Shown piece by piece: positions 49,629 through 59,710 of a stretch of 64,000 nt of DNA. The position numbers were made by a program, and so were the translations under genes. Position 1 is the first letter of the stretch; each line of letters opens with the position of its first letter. This DNA comes from Anastatus disparis (lineage: Eukaryota > Arthropoda > Insecta > Hymenoptera > Eupelmidae), in the NCBI GenBank assembly GCA_017163975.1, contig JAFFSR010000242.1, positions 955,001-1,019,000 on the forward strand, given 5' to 3'. The notes beneath the pieces are model-generated. The model was not told the origin of the DNA and searched no databases. It was given only the letters and a program-made list of their open reading frames with translations.

Positions 49629-51330
49629 ACGCTATCCAAAAAGAACTCACCTCAGCTCTTAAAGAAACAAATGACCTTGCCTTCGAAAACTATATAGCTG
49701 AAGCCGAAACCAACCCTAAAAGCAATTGGAAAATTATCAAATCCCTCCGCAATCACAAAACCCATTTACCTGGTTTAAAAAGAGACAATATTTCCTACTC
49801 TCTTGATGAAGAGAAAGCCGAAATCTTCGCGGATTCTCTAGAAGAACAATGCTCTCCACTCCCCAGCTCGAACGAAACCTCTCTTTTCCACGAGCACGTT
49901 ACTGATACTGTGCGTGAATTTCAATTTTCTGACGCCAGATTCCAACACACTTCTCCCTATGAAATCTCGAAAATCATTCGCTCCCTAAAAAATAGAAAAG
50001 CTCCAGGCTCTGACGGCATTGGAAACGGAGTTCTCAAAATTTTTCCCCGCAAACACATTGTCGCTATTACCAACATTGTCAATGCAATGTTGAGATTATG
50101 ATACTTTCCCAAAGCTTGGAAAGAAGCAATAGTTATCCTAATTCCTTATCCCGGTAAGCCCTTAAGCTCTGCATCTAGCTATCGACCCATCAGTCTACTT
50201 TCCTCTTTAAGTAAAATTGCCGAACAGGTCATTCGCTATCGTATTGACCAATTCGTCGACGAAAGAAGTATCGTCCCCGAATTTCAACATGGATTCCGCA
50301 GAAAACATGGTTCAGTTCACCAACTCCTCCGAGTGTCGGAGTTCATAGCCGACAACCTCAACAAGAGAAAACATATCAGCATGCTCTTGCTAGATGTAAA
50401 ACAAGTCTTTGACAGAGTCTGGCACGAAGGTCTAATCTACAAACTCATTAAATTAGAATTTCCACACTACCTCATAGGCATCATCAAACCCTATCTCACA
50501 GACAGGACCATTCGAGTCCATGTGGGTGAGTCTCTCTCTTCTCCCAGACCCATAACTGCAGGGGTTCCCCTGGTTCAAAAACCTCTCCTCCTCTCTTTAA
50601 TGTATTCTCTTACGATTACCTCAAGGACAATAAAGTTCTAGTTGCTCAATATGCCGACGACTCTGCCCTCATTTATACCTCAAAAGTCATCACTCATTGT
50701 TCTTCCGTACTAAACAAATTCACTCCAGAAGTGGTAGGATGGTACCACACTTGGAGAGCAGCAATCAACGAATCCAAATCTGTTGCCATATTCTTCTCTC
50801 GACAAAATCGTAGTCCTTCAAATCTCCTAGTTAACAACCATCGTGTTGACTGGAGTTCTTCAGCCAAATACTTGGGTGTTACTTTCAATCGTAAACTCAC
50901 ATGGCAAAAACGAATCGATTCAGTCCGAGCCAAATGCCAAGGTGCTTATGCTGCCTTAAAGCCTTTTTTCAATAATAAATCATTAACTAAGAAAACAAAA
51001 GCCCGCGCTTTTAATGCCATTATCCGCAGTATTTGCACTTACGCGATCCTAATATGGGGATCCACAAACCCTAACCGTATAGCTACACTCCAAGGCACCT
51101 ACATGCGCCTCCTGCGCTCCTCTCTTCAGATCCCCTGGTTTATTCGAAATAATCAAATCTTAAAAGAAACCGGAATCGACTCCATTCCAGAAGCAGCGAA
51201 CAAACACGCTGCGAATCTCCGTCTCTCTATCTCTAAACATAGCAATCCTAGCATAAAATTTCTTGTAAATTACCGTCGTAAATCCAATGATCGATTCAGA
51301 AGGCCATGCTCTCTGATTCGATCTCCATAA
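49629..51330 (+). pseudogene. Jockey-like ORF2 remnant (reverse transcriptase)
   Basis: The endonuclease domain is absent; the sequence enters at SNWKIIKSLRNHKT near 49718. RT blocks in order are NRKAPGSDGIGNGVLK (near 50000), SYRPISLLSSLSKIAEQ (50180), FQHGFRRKHG (50283), LLDVKQVFDRVWHEG (50390, where a catalytic Asp is kept), a broken GVP block (50565) and QYADD (50647-50661). The C-terminal thumb region AKYLGVTF to LRLSISKHSN ends at 51330. Lesions are an in-frame TGA at 50099-50101 and a frameshift between the GVP block and YADD. The 50815-51173 segment has a near-identical inverted copy at 46355-46713. Confidence 0.8.
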
Positions 51331-52029
51331 CCTTTCTTCACTAATCTGACTTTAAACAGTCTATTTTCGTGTTTCGCAATTTGCGCGAGTGCCATACAGT
51401 CCCCGCTGTATGAGCCACCGTTATCTCTCAATTTTCTTCTTCTTAAGGTTCATAACCATTTTGGTTGGTAACCTACGGGGAGGCGGTTTTATTCGATAGG
51501 CACCTGCGGGTGAATCCGACAATACCCTTACGGGGATGTCTTTTGAAGATTTCCCCTCCTCGACCCTTCAAACAAAAAAAAAAAAAAAAAAGTTTATAGA
51601 CTTAGTCTGAAGGAATCGCGGCAGGCGACCAGTCGCAGAATTCATCACGGTAAGCATCGCTGGAGGCCTCATTTATTGAACACAGCCACTCAATCATCGA
51701 TGGTTTTACTTTAGCCTCATTTTTTCATTCTACGAAGTAACATCAGATTTTGGTTATAGTTTCCGTGCAATGGAAACTTTACACCGAGAATAAAATTGCC
51801 AGAAGAGTCATTAACGGGCGTATAATTCATATAGAGACGTTCATCGAGCACCAGCGCAGAGACAGTTTCCGTGCAATAAAAACTTCATACTGTCAATAAA
51901 ATTGCCAGAAGAGTCATTAACAACGGGCGTATAATTCATCTGGTCATAGTCATGGTATTGTGTTTTTTAGTGTTCTCTATTTTCTTTCTTTTTTTTCTTT
52001 TTCTTATGCAAAATTTACATTTTCTTATT

Positions 52030-52373
52030 TCACATGATTTATTTCGAACGCGATTCATGTGAGACTTTCTTTCTTTTTCTTCGCCTTGTATATTTTAAAA
52101 CGTAGGCAAAGATATACATTAATACGAGGTTTCTATATCTTTTTTTTTCTACCTCTAACAAAATTTTAATTTTATTGTCTCACACAATTTATTTCGAACG
52201 CGATTCATGTGAGACTTTCTTTCTCTTTTTTCACCACGTATACTTTAAAACGTAGGCAAAGATATACATTAATACAAGGTTTCTATATCTATCTTTTTTC
52301 TACCTCAAACAAAATTTTATTTTCTAATCTCACACACAAAATTTTTTTTCGAACGTAATTTGTGTGTGAGATT
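52030..52373. repeat. Three tandem hairpin repeats with conserved TTTCGAACG loop
   Basis: Stems TCACATGA/TCATGTGA, GTCTCACA/TGTGAGAC and AATCTCACACACAAA/TTTGTGTGTGAGATT. Between them the spacer (ACGTAGGCAAAGATATACAT and GGTTTCTATATCT) is also repeated. The stem sequence changes while pairing is retained (CACATGA to CACACA with matching change opposite), which suggests compensatory evolution. Confidence 0.8.
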
Positions 52374-52416
52374 TTCTTTTCATAAAAAAAAATGCTGACT
52401 CTCTCTATGAGTCATC

Positions 52417-52432
52417 TGTACTTTTCAGTACA
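52417..52432 (+). terminator. Histone-type stem-loop, unit B
   Basis: TGTACT, loop TTTC, AGTACA. Compared with unit A, one stem position differs on both sides (T-A changed to A-T), so pairing is conserved. It is followed by GTAAAGAAATA, a purine-rich element where histone genes have the U7 site. Confidence 0.55.
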
Positions 52433-53913
52433 AATTACACGTAAAGAAATAATCTTCATAGGGCAGGTTATTCAAAAGAAAAAAAAAAGGAAAAATCTTT
52501 TTCTCAAACCTTCCCTTGCGTGTGTTGTTTTATTATTTATTCATATATATACATATATTTTTATATTTTTTTAATGACAATGAAAAAATCCTAACCTCTT
52601 TTTAATTAATTTATTAATTTAGAATCATTCTTTATTTGAGGTTAGAATTTTTTTGAAAGGGTAAGTGCTGAAAATTAGTTTTGATATAATTATATCATTT
52701 CATGAATTTACTATTATATCATGAGTTTAGTGCAATAAGATTAAACTATTTTGTATAAAAAAAAACATTTAACATAGTTATCTTACTTTAACATTATGAG
52801 GTATCACTTTTCGATTTTTATATTGAAAATCATATGATATAATGAATGTTTTTTTTAAGATTGAAACCATAACACATGTTTTTAAGCATGAAATAGTTTA
52901 AATTTATTGCATTAAACTATTTTATATTTATGTATTCTTAAAACTGCAATAAATAATGAGATTTTAATTAATATATATTTTAGAGTACTAGAGCTTGAAC
53001 AGCGCGCGTTGCGCGCCCTAATTTTTAACATGAATTTATTAAAATTTAATTATTAATCTATAATGTTATTTAAAAGTGACATTACTATAATTTATTATTT
53101 AAGAGTAATACGCGCAAGTTATTTTTATCTTAACTTTATTTTTATTAAAAATCAAGTATCTATATACTTATAATAAATTATAAAATATTTAAATATAATA
53201 ATCATAACCTTAATAATTATGACATAAGAAAAGGTTTAAAATTTTGTTTATTATTATTAAAATTTATCATAATCTTCATTCAAGATCTTGAATAAATCTA
53301 ATTTTATTCAGAAAATCAGACGATTTAAATTAAGTGCTACACGCATGCGCCTGCTGTAAGCCAATCACGAAACGTTTATCTTGGCATCACAACATTGGTC
53401 ATGACTTTTTTATAGAGGGATTTAAACTTTTTGCAAACTACTACAGTCAGTAATTTTTCTAGATTTTTGAAACTGAGAGGTTTGGAAATTGATATGCAAG
53501 TTTTTTTGTTGTGTTTAATAACCAAAAAAAAAGAAAATAATTTTAAACTTCAAATCATTTATTTCTTTGTACTGAGAACTTACATAGACTTGCAATTTAT
53601 ACATTTCATAAGTGTACATAAGTGTATGGAGACTGTAAAATAGAAATATATAACAAACAGTCTCAGAAACAGCTTCTTTTTTATTTATCATACATGACAA
53701 ACTTGCATACCAAATTTCAAACCTATATCTGTCTTAGTTTCAAAGATCTAGAAAAATGATGGAGTCGAATCTCTCCGCATAGTCTAAATATTAAAAAATA
53801 TGTATTAATAAATTAAAAACTTATTATTTATTGCTTTTTAAAGAATATATAAATATAAAATAGTTTAGTGCAATAAGATTGAACTATTTTATATGAAAAA
53901 AACATTCAACATA

Positions 53914-55015
53914 CACGGAAAAAGGAAAATACCTGAAAAGAATGTACTAATTTGAGTCAGTACTAGAAAGAATATTACTAGTCGTTTTTTAATTGATACT
54001 CAGTATATATTTTAAAACGACCTATATAAGTACATTTTTTAACGCGACTCGTCCCAAGAATTGTGTGGTATAGTACCGAATTTTTCCGTACTACGGGACT
54101 ACATTATCTTTTACTAACATAGTACCTATACAATATTTACTGCGGCGCTGTCGAATATGAAACTTCAATACAGCTAATTTATCATAATGTAAAAACCATT
54201 AAATTGTATATAAATTTTTAGCAATCAATAAATATAATATCGATCATATAATATGTAAAAATTTCAAACTACTAATTATTAATTTTAAACTTGAGTTGAT
54301 TATTATAAACGGGAAAAAGCAGATGAATTTTTTTGCTACAATAAAGAAATTTGTAAGATTAAGCTTGAGTGCGGACAACTCATGAAATCCACCGAGATGC
54401 TATACATAAAAAGTTATATACAAACTTACGATGTATAGTATTTCGAGGTTAGGTTTGTCAAGCTTGATCTAACTTTCAATCTAAGTTTATAAAAGAAATA
54501 AATTCAAATGACTTTTTATTTTAACAAAAATGATTGTACTAACATAGCTATAGTGCGGATAAGTTAGAATATTTGTTTGATTAATGAATTTAAAAAGATG
54601 TCAACAAAATAAAAAAAAGCAAAAATCGATTCTAACAGCTCTGACATCCTGTTAAGTTGAAAATTAATTATTAGTAATTTAAAAGGGTTGTATATTATAA
54701 AAATGATTTTAGAATCATCAATTTTTAATTCTAGTATGGGAAAATCAGTTCTATATATAGCAATTATATTCTCTGCAAAATTTTACCCCTGGATCGGATA
54801 GGTGAAATATCAGTCCTAGTACCGAAAAAATAGGTACTACGTAGCGGAAATTCATGCACTCAGTTCGTAATATAGTTATGCCAGCATTAGTAGTTAAAAT
54901 TTGAAGTATAGTATTGATTAAAATTATACTATTACATTTTTTTTCAATACTTTATCACAGAAATAATACATACTACGTGTAGTATTGATTTTAATGGTAT
55001 TTACCTTTTTCCGTG
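53914..55015. mobile_element. 1.1-kb TA-flanked element with CACGGAAAAAGG ends
   Basis: Ends CACGGAAAAAGGAAAATACC and GGTATTTACCTTTTTCCGTG, flanked by TA (53912-53913 and 55016-55017). The empty site is visible in the sister repeats (CATAGTTATCTTAC at about 52773 and 56222). The interior is A+T-rich with TACTA motifs and no transposase. Its ends resemble the element at 42021-42987. The TA target suggests the Tc1/mariner superfamily. Confidence 0.85.
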
Positions 55016-55096
55016 TAGGTATCTTACTTTAACATTATGAGGTAAAATTTTTCAATTTTTATATTAATATTTTAATTAAAAATCATATGACATTAT

Positions 55097-55566
55097 CTAT
55101 CTTTGGGGTTTAACCACCTACAGCCTATTTGGCCTAGTAAGTGACACCTCGACCACCTTTGTGTTCCGGTGTTTTTGCGTTCGAAACCATACCTCACAAT
55201 TTTCCCTAACTTCGGTAGGTGGTGCTCGATCGTGCAGGCCTACTTAGGCGGGGAGCATCGCTCAACCCATCCTTTTTAGCGCATCGGGAGCTCAACACCT
55301 ACCCGGCAGAACGGTCCGGCTCAACTATAATAGTGGAACAGTCGCGTTCTGCCTTACCGGCCCTCGAGTGACTTTCGTCGGTTTTTGTTAAAACCGAAAA
55401 AAGTCTCTCGGGGGTGGTCCACCGCGGTGTCAGTGAGCTCGGGACATCCTCCACTTTCAATATTTAAATTAAAAACTGGAGAAAAAATCCCGACCTCACC
55501 GGGATTTGAACCCCGGCCCTCTGCGTGAAAGTCGGATGCTCTAGCCCCTGAGCCACTGCGGCTCCA
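55097..55566 (-). mobile_element. tRNA-derived SINE, about 470 bp, with 16-bp TSD
   Basis: Read on minus, the 5' part (55566 to about 55495) contains a Pol III A box (GTGGCTCAGGGGCTAGAGCA), an anticodon-loop-like CTTTCAC (TTC, glutamate-like), and a B box GGTTCAAATCC within a 5-bp CCGGG/CCCGG T-stem. The acceptor stem does not close, so it is not a functional tRNA. A unique body follows with two G+C-rich blocks (GGACCGTTCTGCCGGGTAGG, GCCTAAGTAGGCCTGCACG) and ends near AAACCCCAAAGATAG without a long poly(A). Direct repeats AA(T)C/TATATGACATTAT flank it (55081-55096 and 55567-55582, one mismatch). Confidence 0.85.
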
Positions 55567-56684
55567 AATTATATGACATTATGAGTGATTTTTTTTTAAG
55601 ATTGAAACCATAACACATGTTTTCAAGCATGAAATAGTTTGATCTTATTGCATTAAACTATTTAATATTTATATATTCTTAAAACAACAATAAATAATAA
55701 GATTTTAATTTATTAATATGTATTTTAGAGTATTTAGACTTTTTGCAAACTACTACTGTCAGTAATTTTTCCAGATCTTTGAAACTGAGAGGGATGGAGG
55801 TTTGGAAATAGATATGCAAGTTTTTTTTATGTTTAATAAACAAAAAAAGAAAATAATTTTAAACTTTAAGTCATTTATTTCTTTGTACTGGAAACTTACA
55901 TAGACTTGTAATCTATATATTTCATGAATTTACACAAGCGTATAAGACTGCAAAATAGAAATATATAACAAACAGTCTCAGAAATAGCTTCTTTTTTATT
56001 TATTATACATGACAAACTTACATACCAATTTTCAAACCTATATCTCTCTTAGTTTTAGAGATTTAGAAAATGATTGAGTCAAACCTCTCTGCATAGTCTA
56101 AATATTAAAAAATATACATTAATAAATTGAAAACTTATTATTTATTGTTTTCTTAAGAATATTTAAATATAAAATAGTTTAATGTAATAAGATTGAACTA
56201 TTCTATGTCAAAAATATTCAACATAGTTATCTTACTTTAGCATTATGAGGTATCACTTTTCAATTTTTATATTAAAATTATATGATATTATAATATAAAT
56301 AAATTTATTTTATATTACAGAATGATGTATTTGAGCTTATTTTGAGTTATTTTTTATTTCTTAAAATATGTATTCAAACTCATTTTGAGTTACTTTTTTA
56401 ATTGCTTAAAATACGTAGACTTGATTTTTTTTAAAACTTTTATTAATAAAATATATATATATGCATTAATAAATTTGATTTATGTTATACATCATTTATG
56501 TTTAAAATATAATTTTTTTTTTTAAATTTTCATACTTGACTACACATAAATTTATACTTTAAAAAGGTAAAATGAAAACTAACAAAAAAAAATTTTTGCT
56601 TTAACTTAAGTAATTTATTAAAAACAATTTCTTTTAAATATTATAGAAAAAAAATCTTATTTTCTAAAGGGGATGATGAGAGCC

Positions 56685-56750
56685 CCAACCAACGCTCTCA
56701 TCTGTGAGGTACAACCAGCCAAGCATGTGGCTCTCTACCTCTCCAGTGTG
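56685..56750. repeat. Pair of adjacent hairpins at the left edge of the Polinton-like region
   Basis: ATGAGAGC...GCTCTCAT (56685-56710 region) is followed by GAGGTACAACCAGCC...GGCTCTCTACCTC. Both stems are G+C-richer than the surroundings. They lie between the tandem monomers and the first minus gene. They could be a transcript 3' end or part of an element terminus. Confidence 0.4.
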
Positions 56751-56787
56751 GGTTAGTGTGTTTAATTGATTTATTAAAAGAAAAAAA

Positions 56788-57370
56788 TTAATTATACATA
56801 GAATTTATTGTATCTTCGAACCGTTGATTTAACAAAAGCCAATTTTTTAATTTAATTACATTTTTATATTCGCACACATTTCTAGGAGTTTCAAAATGAT
56901 GTGTGCAATCAACATCAAAATCTTCAGGTAACATCAGTTTTTGAAACGAAGGACATCCCAGTTCTTCCACATTATGAACTGACCTGATAACACAAGTTTT
57001 AGATGAATATAAGCGTTAATTGCGTTATATGATTTATAAATACTAACCTATCAGGTAAAAATCTCTGCAGCCACTTGGTTTTTTCTACTCCCTTAACAAA
57101 AATCTCTGCTTCGAAAAGAATTGAGGGTAAACTGCGGCCGAGATCTTAGTAGGAGATATCACCTGAACTCCATTGAAGCCCGTGGAAATTAAGCTCCAGC
57201 CAACGGTTTTCACTCTTATTTTTCTCCAGTAGATTATTCCATGGATGGGGCGGTTTAGAAAGAAATACTGATGGCATAGCGTCTTCTTCAAGGGGGACGA
57301 TTGCCACCTCCTTAAAAACAAACTCATTCAACGAGACTTTGAATCTTTGAAAATCTACGACGTATTTCAT
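56788..57370 (-). pseudogene. Spliced Polinton-type gene of unknown function
   Basis: It starts with ATG at 57368-57370 (MKYVVDFQRFK). Exon 1 runs to 57048; a 64-bp intron with consensus ends (GTTAGT at 57047, TTATCAG ending 56984) leads to exon 2, 56983-56788. Removing the intron keeps the frame. The blocks LELNFHGLQWSSGDI and NVEELGCPSFQKL belong to a protein I recall as recurring beside Polinton-like elements in insect genomes; its function is not known to me. Total about 173 codons, with one in-frame TAA just after the SGDISY block (about 57146). Coding starts about 40 bp downstream of a TATA/TCAGT promoter shared divergently with the polymerase gene. Confidence 0.6.
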
Positions 57371-57408
57371 CTTTCTGGAGATCCTTGTGAACTGAAGCGA
57401 ACCAAGAG

Positions 57409-57443
57409 ACTGATTGTTGCAACTAGGTTCACTTCCTTTTATA
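57409..57443 (-). promoter_or_regulatory. Minus-strand core promoter of the divergent pair
   Basis: TATAAAAGG on minus (57435-57443) with the initiator TCAGT (57413-57409, A at 57411), 32 bp from the first T of TATA to the start A. The ATG of the minus gene is 41 bp downstream. Confidence 0.65.
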
Positions 57444-57563
57444 CACGAAAATCAGCTCGCATTGTTTAGGATAAAGGTGGGGGTAAAATCCTGTAGCGTT
57501 TCCCCCTCTCCCTCATCCTCGAGTCTTGGTCATTTCCCCCACCATTTTACTCGATTTTTCGCC

Positions 57564-57598
57564 TATATGAGAAAGCGTTCTCGAGAGAGCAACTCAGT
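57564..57598 (+). promoter_or_regulatory. Plus-strand core promoter of the divergent pair
   Basis: TATATGA at 57564-57570 and TCAGT at 57594-57598 (A at 57596), again 32 bp apart. The ATG of the polymerase-side ORF at 57643 follows 47 bp later. Identical geometry to the minus promoter supports both. Confidence 0.65.
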
Positions 57599-57642
57599 TC
57601 ATCGGGAATCATCACCTTCGAAGACTTTCTTCCTCGAGCATC

Positions 57643-58407
57643 ATGGCTACCGCAGAGTACTTCAAGTATACAGCACATTTGCTATTCGAATCATATCAGC
57701 ATACGATGGCTGGTCAAGCTGATGCTGAGGATATACGCAGATGGCTTGATCTTGGTAACGCTGCTCTAGAGAACGCCAATCTGTTAAGTCATTCAACGAA
57801 TTTAGCTGTCGCGGATAAGCAGAAACTACAAGCTGCTATAGCTCTAATCAAGAGCGTTTTGTAGCTATTAAGCGCTCACCGTGGTGCGATTGTTGGTTAT
57901 GGCGTTGATGCTGTGGCTACTGCTGCTTCTGATAACAATCCAAGAGTCAGTTGGGACAACGTTGACGCTGCGTTCGAGAACCGAATTAAAACCGGTGTAA
58001 TCACCAATCATAAGCATCTAGACATTCAACGATTTTTGAAAGATGCTAAACGTGAGTTTATCGCGCAAGTGAATTGGTCTCTTGAAGAACATCCTGCTTT
58101 GAAAGTTAATACCACGTTAGCAGCTGAGTATGTGATTATTAAAGATGATGTTGAAACTTATGACAGAAAGTATTTCAATACAAAGACTATTCACATTTAC
58201 TCTACAACTAACCTCGACGAGTGGTATGTATTGAACGTTGAACAGCCTATCAAAACTTATATGGAGGAATTTGCTGAACGAGAATCAGGATGGTCTCTAC
58301 GAGCAATTCTGAATTTAGTAGTTAATATCAATAAATATAATCCCATGAGAGGAAGTAATTCTTTCGTTGAACTACCCGAGTTTATAACAAAAAAAAAGCT
58401 TGTGTAA
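57643..58407 (+). pseudogene. N-terminal part of the Polinton-like polymerase ORF, with amber stop
   Basis: It starts at ATG 57643 (MATAEYFKYTAHLLFES). The frame is closed by TAG at 57862-57864, but the same frame continues open from 57865 to 58407 with protein-like composition (NVDAAFENRIKTGVITNHKH, then NLDEWYVLNVEQPIKTYMEE and LNLVVNINKYNPMRGS). In related insect elements these blocks precede the DNA polymerase within one long ORF, by recall. The frame is lost at an A-run of nine (58389-58397), and the continuation is one frame over. Whether the first 73 codons were a separate small protein cannot be decided here. Confidence 0.6.
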
Positions 58408-59710
58408 ACGTTGTGAATCAGGATGATCAGTGTTTCAAGTGGGCTATTCTGTCTGCCTTACATCCTGTGGAGTATAATTCTAATTGGGTTTCATCATATG
58501 AGCGGTATAAAGATGAGTTAAAATTCAAAGGAATAGATTTTCCAGTGGACCTAAAAGATGTTGGAAAGTTTGAGAAGCAGAATGATATTTCCGTAAACGT
58601 TTATTTTTTGAAAAAGACAGGAAAAAAGTTTGTTGTTTTACCACGTCATGTTACAACGTGCAAGATGAATAAGCACGTGAATCTTCTTTTAGTCGAGAAG
58701 TTCTACATTAATGAAGACGAAGAAGAAGAACAACAACTTAACGATTCTTTCGACACCATAGATTATAAGCATCACTACGTTTAGATAAAAAATCTTTCTA
58801 GATTGGTGGGAAGATAATTAATAGGCTTATAGTGCTGGATATTTCGTAAAGTGTAACTATGATGACACTTTATCAGAGTATAAAAGCTACAGACAAAGTG
58901 AACAACTAGATGAAACACCAGCCAAGTGGCTCGTGAAAAATCTTCATGTATTAGCTGTAAAGTTACAAGATATGTATAAAAACCCACAGCCAATGAGAAA
59001 TTTGACAATAATAGAAAGAATTAGATTCGATAGTGCTCGCTTATGTCATATTTGCTAGAAACCTTTCACTCCTGAAGAAAAGAAAGTTAGAGATCACTGT
59101 CATCTCACTGGTGCATATCGAGGACCTGCGCACAAAGAATGCAACATTAAATATCAAGATTCACGCACGATACCAGTGATCTTTCATAACCTAAGTGTTT
59201 ATGATGCATATATTTTTATAAAAGAGATCGTTACTTGTTTTCCAGGACGAGTATTGCTTCTTCCACAAACGAAGGAAAGATATATATCTTTTACAAAGTT
59301 TGTGGAAGGAACTGATATTAATTTGCGCTTTATTGACTCGTTTCGGTTCATGGCTTTATCGTTGGACAAGTTATCGTAATACTTGGAAAAACACGACATC
59401 GTAGATCGAGTTTTCAAGCAAACCGATGGATTTAGTACTGATCAAATCATGTTCGTTTGACAAGCTGGAAGAAATTGAGCTTCCATCAAAGGAGAGCTTT
59501 TACAGCAGCTTGTACGAGGCCCATATCAGTGATGAAGATTATGAACATGCAAAACAAGTTTGGCAGACATTAAATATTCAAACACTTCGACAGTACTCTG
59601 ATTTGTATCTCAAGACGGATGTTTTGCTTCTAGCTGAAGTCTTTGAGAATTTTAGAAAAAATTGTCTCGAGACATATGATTTGGATCCTGCCCACTATTA
59701 CACTACTTCT

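Larger units (their letters stand above)
48743..51591 (+). mobile_element. Jockey-like non-LTR retrotransposon, internally deleted
   Basis: A 2849-bp element flanked by the 12-bp duplication GTTTATAGACTT (48731-48742 and 51592-51603). It ends in a poly(A) tract of 18 (51574-51591). It carries a 5' UTR, a gag-like ORF1, an ORF2 reduced to its RT region, and a 3' UTR with G-rich blocks (TACGGGGAGGCGG, ACGGGGATG). The 5' end appears complete while the middle is deleted (zinc knuckles and endonuclease missing), so this copy was probably mobilised in trans or decayed after arrival. Confidence 0.85.
51604..52432 (+). ncRNA. Unit B: predicted hairpin-rich non-coding transcript, downstream of the insertion
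   Basis: The sequence resumes with unit A homology (GGAATCGCGGCAGGCGACCA). It carries AGTTTCCGTGCAATGGAAACT, a perfect 7-bp stem (51756-51776), duplicated at 51867-51887 as part of a tandem repeat of about 100 bp that shares AAAATTGCCAGAAGAGTCAT. Three hairpins with a TTTCGAACG loop follow (52030-52062, 52177-52215, 52326-52373, the last with a perfect 15-bp stem), spaced about 150 bp apart. The unit ends in TGTACT-TTTC-AGTACA (52417-52432). There is no ORF of note. As with unit A, transcription is a prediction from structure. Confidence 0.4.
52720..56290. repeat. Tandem A+T-rich palindromic monomers, interrupted by two elements
   Basis: The block TTAGTGCAATAAGATT(A/G)AACTATTTT followed by ATAGTTATCTTACTTTAACA recurs at about 52735, 53870 and 56180. 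Between them each monomer is itself a long palindrome: ATAGTTTAAATTTATTGCAT near 52893 is inverted near 53858, and TTTTTCTAGATTTTTGAAAC near 53453 is inverted near 53735. Copy 1 carries about 430 bp (52991-53419) not present in copy 2. Copy 2 is split by the elements at 53914-55015 and 55097-55566. Frames at 53431-53700 are by-products. Confidence 0.75.

Noticed and set aside
53431..53700. Opposed 60-70-codon ORFs at a palindrome centre
   Set aside because: Both arise from the inverted arms of the tandem monomer; the second copy does not preserve them.
55497..55567. A tRNA gene on the minus strand
   Set aside because: A and B boxes and the T-stem are good, but the acceptor stem does not pair and the segment continues into a SINE body bounded by a target duplication.
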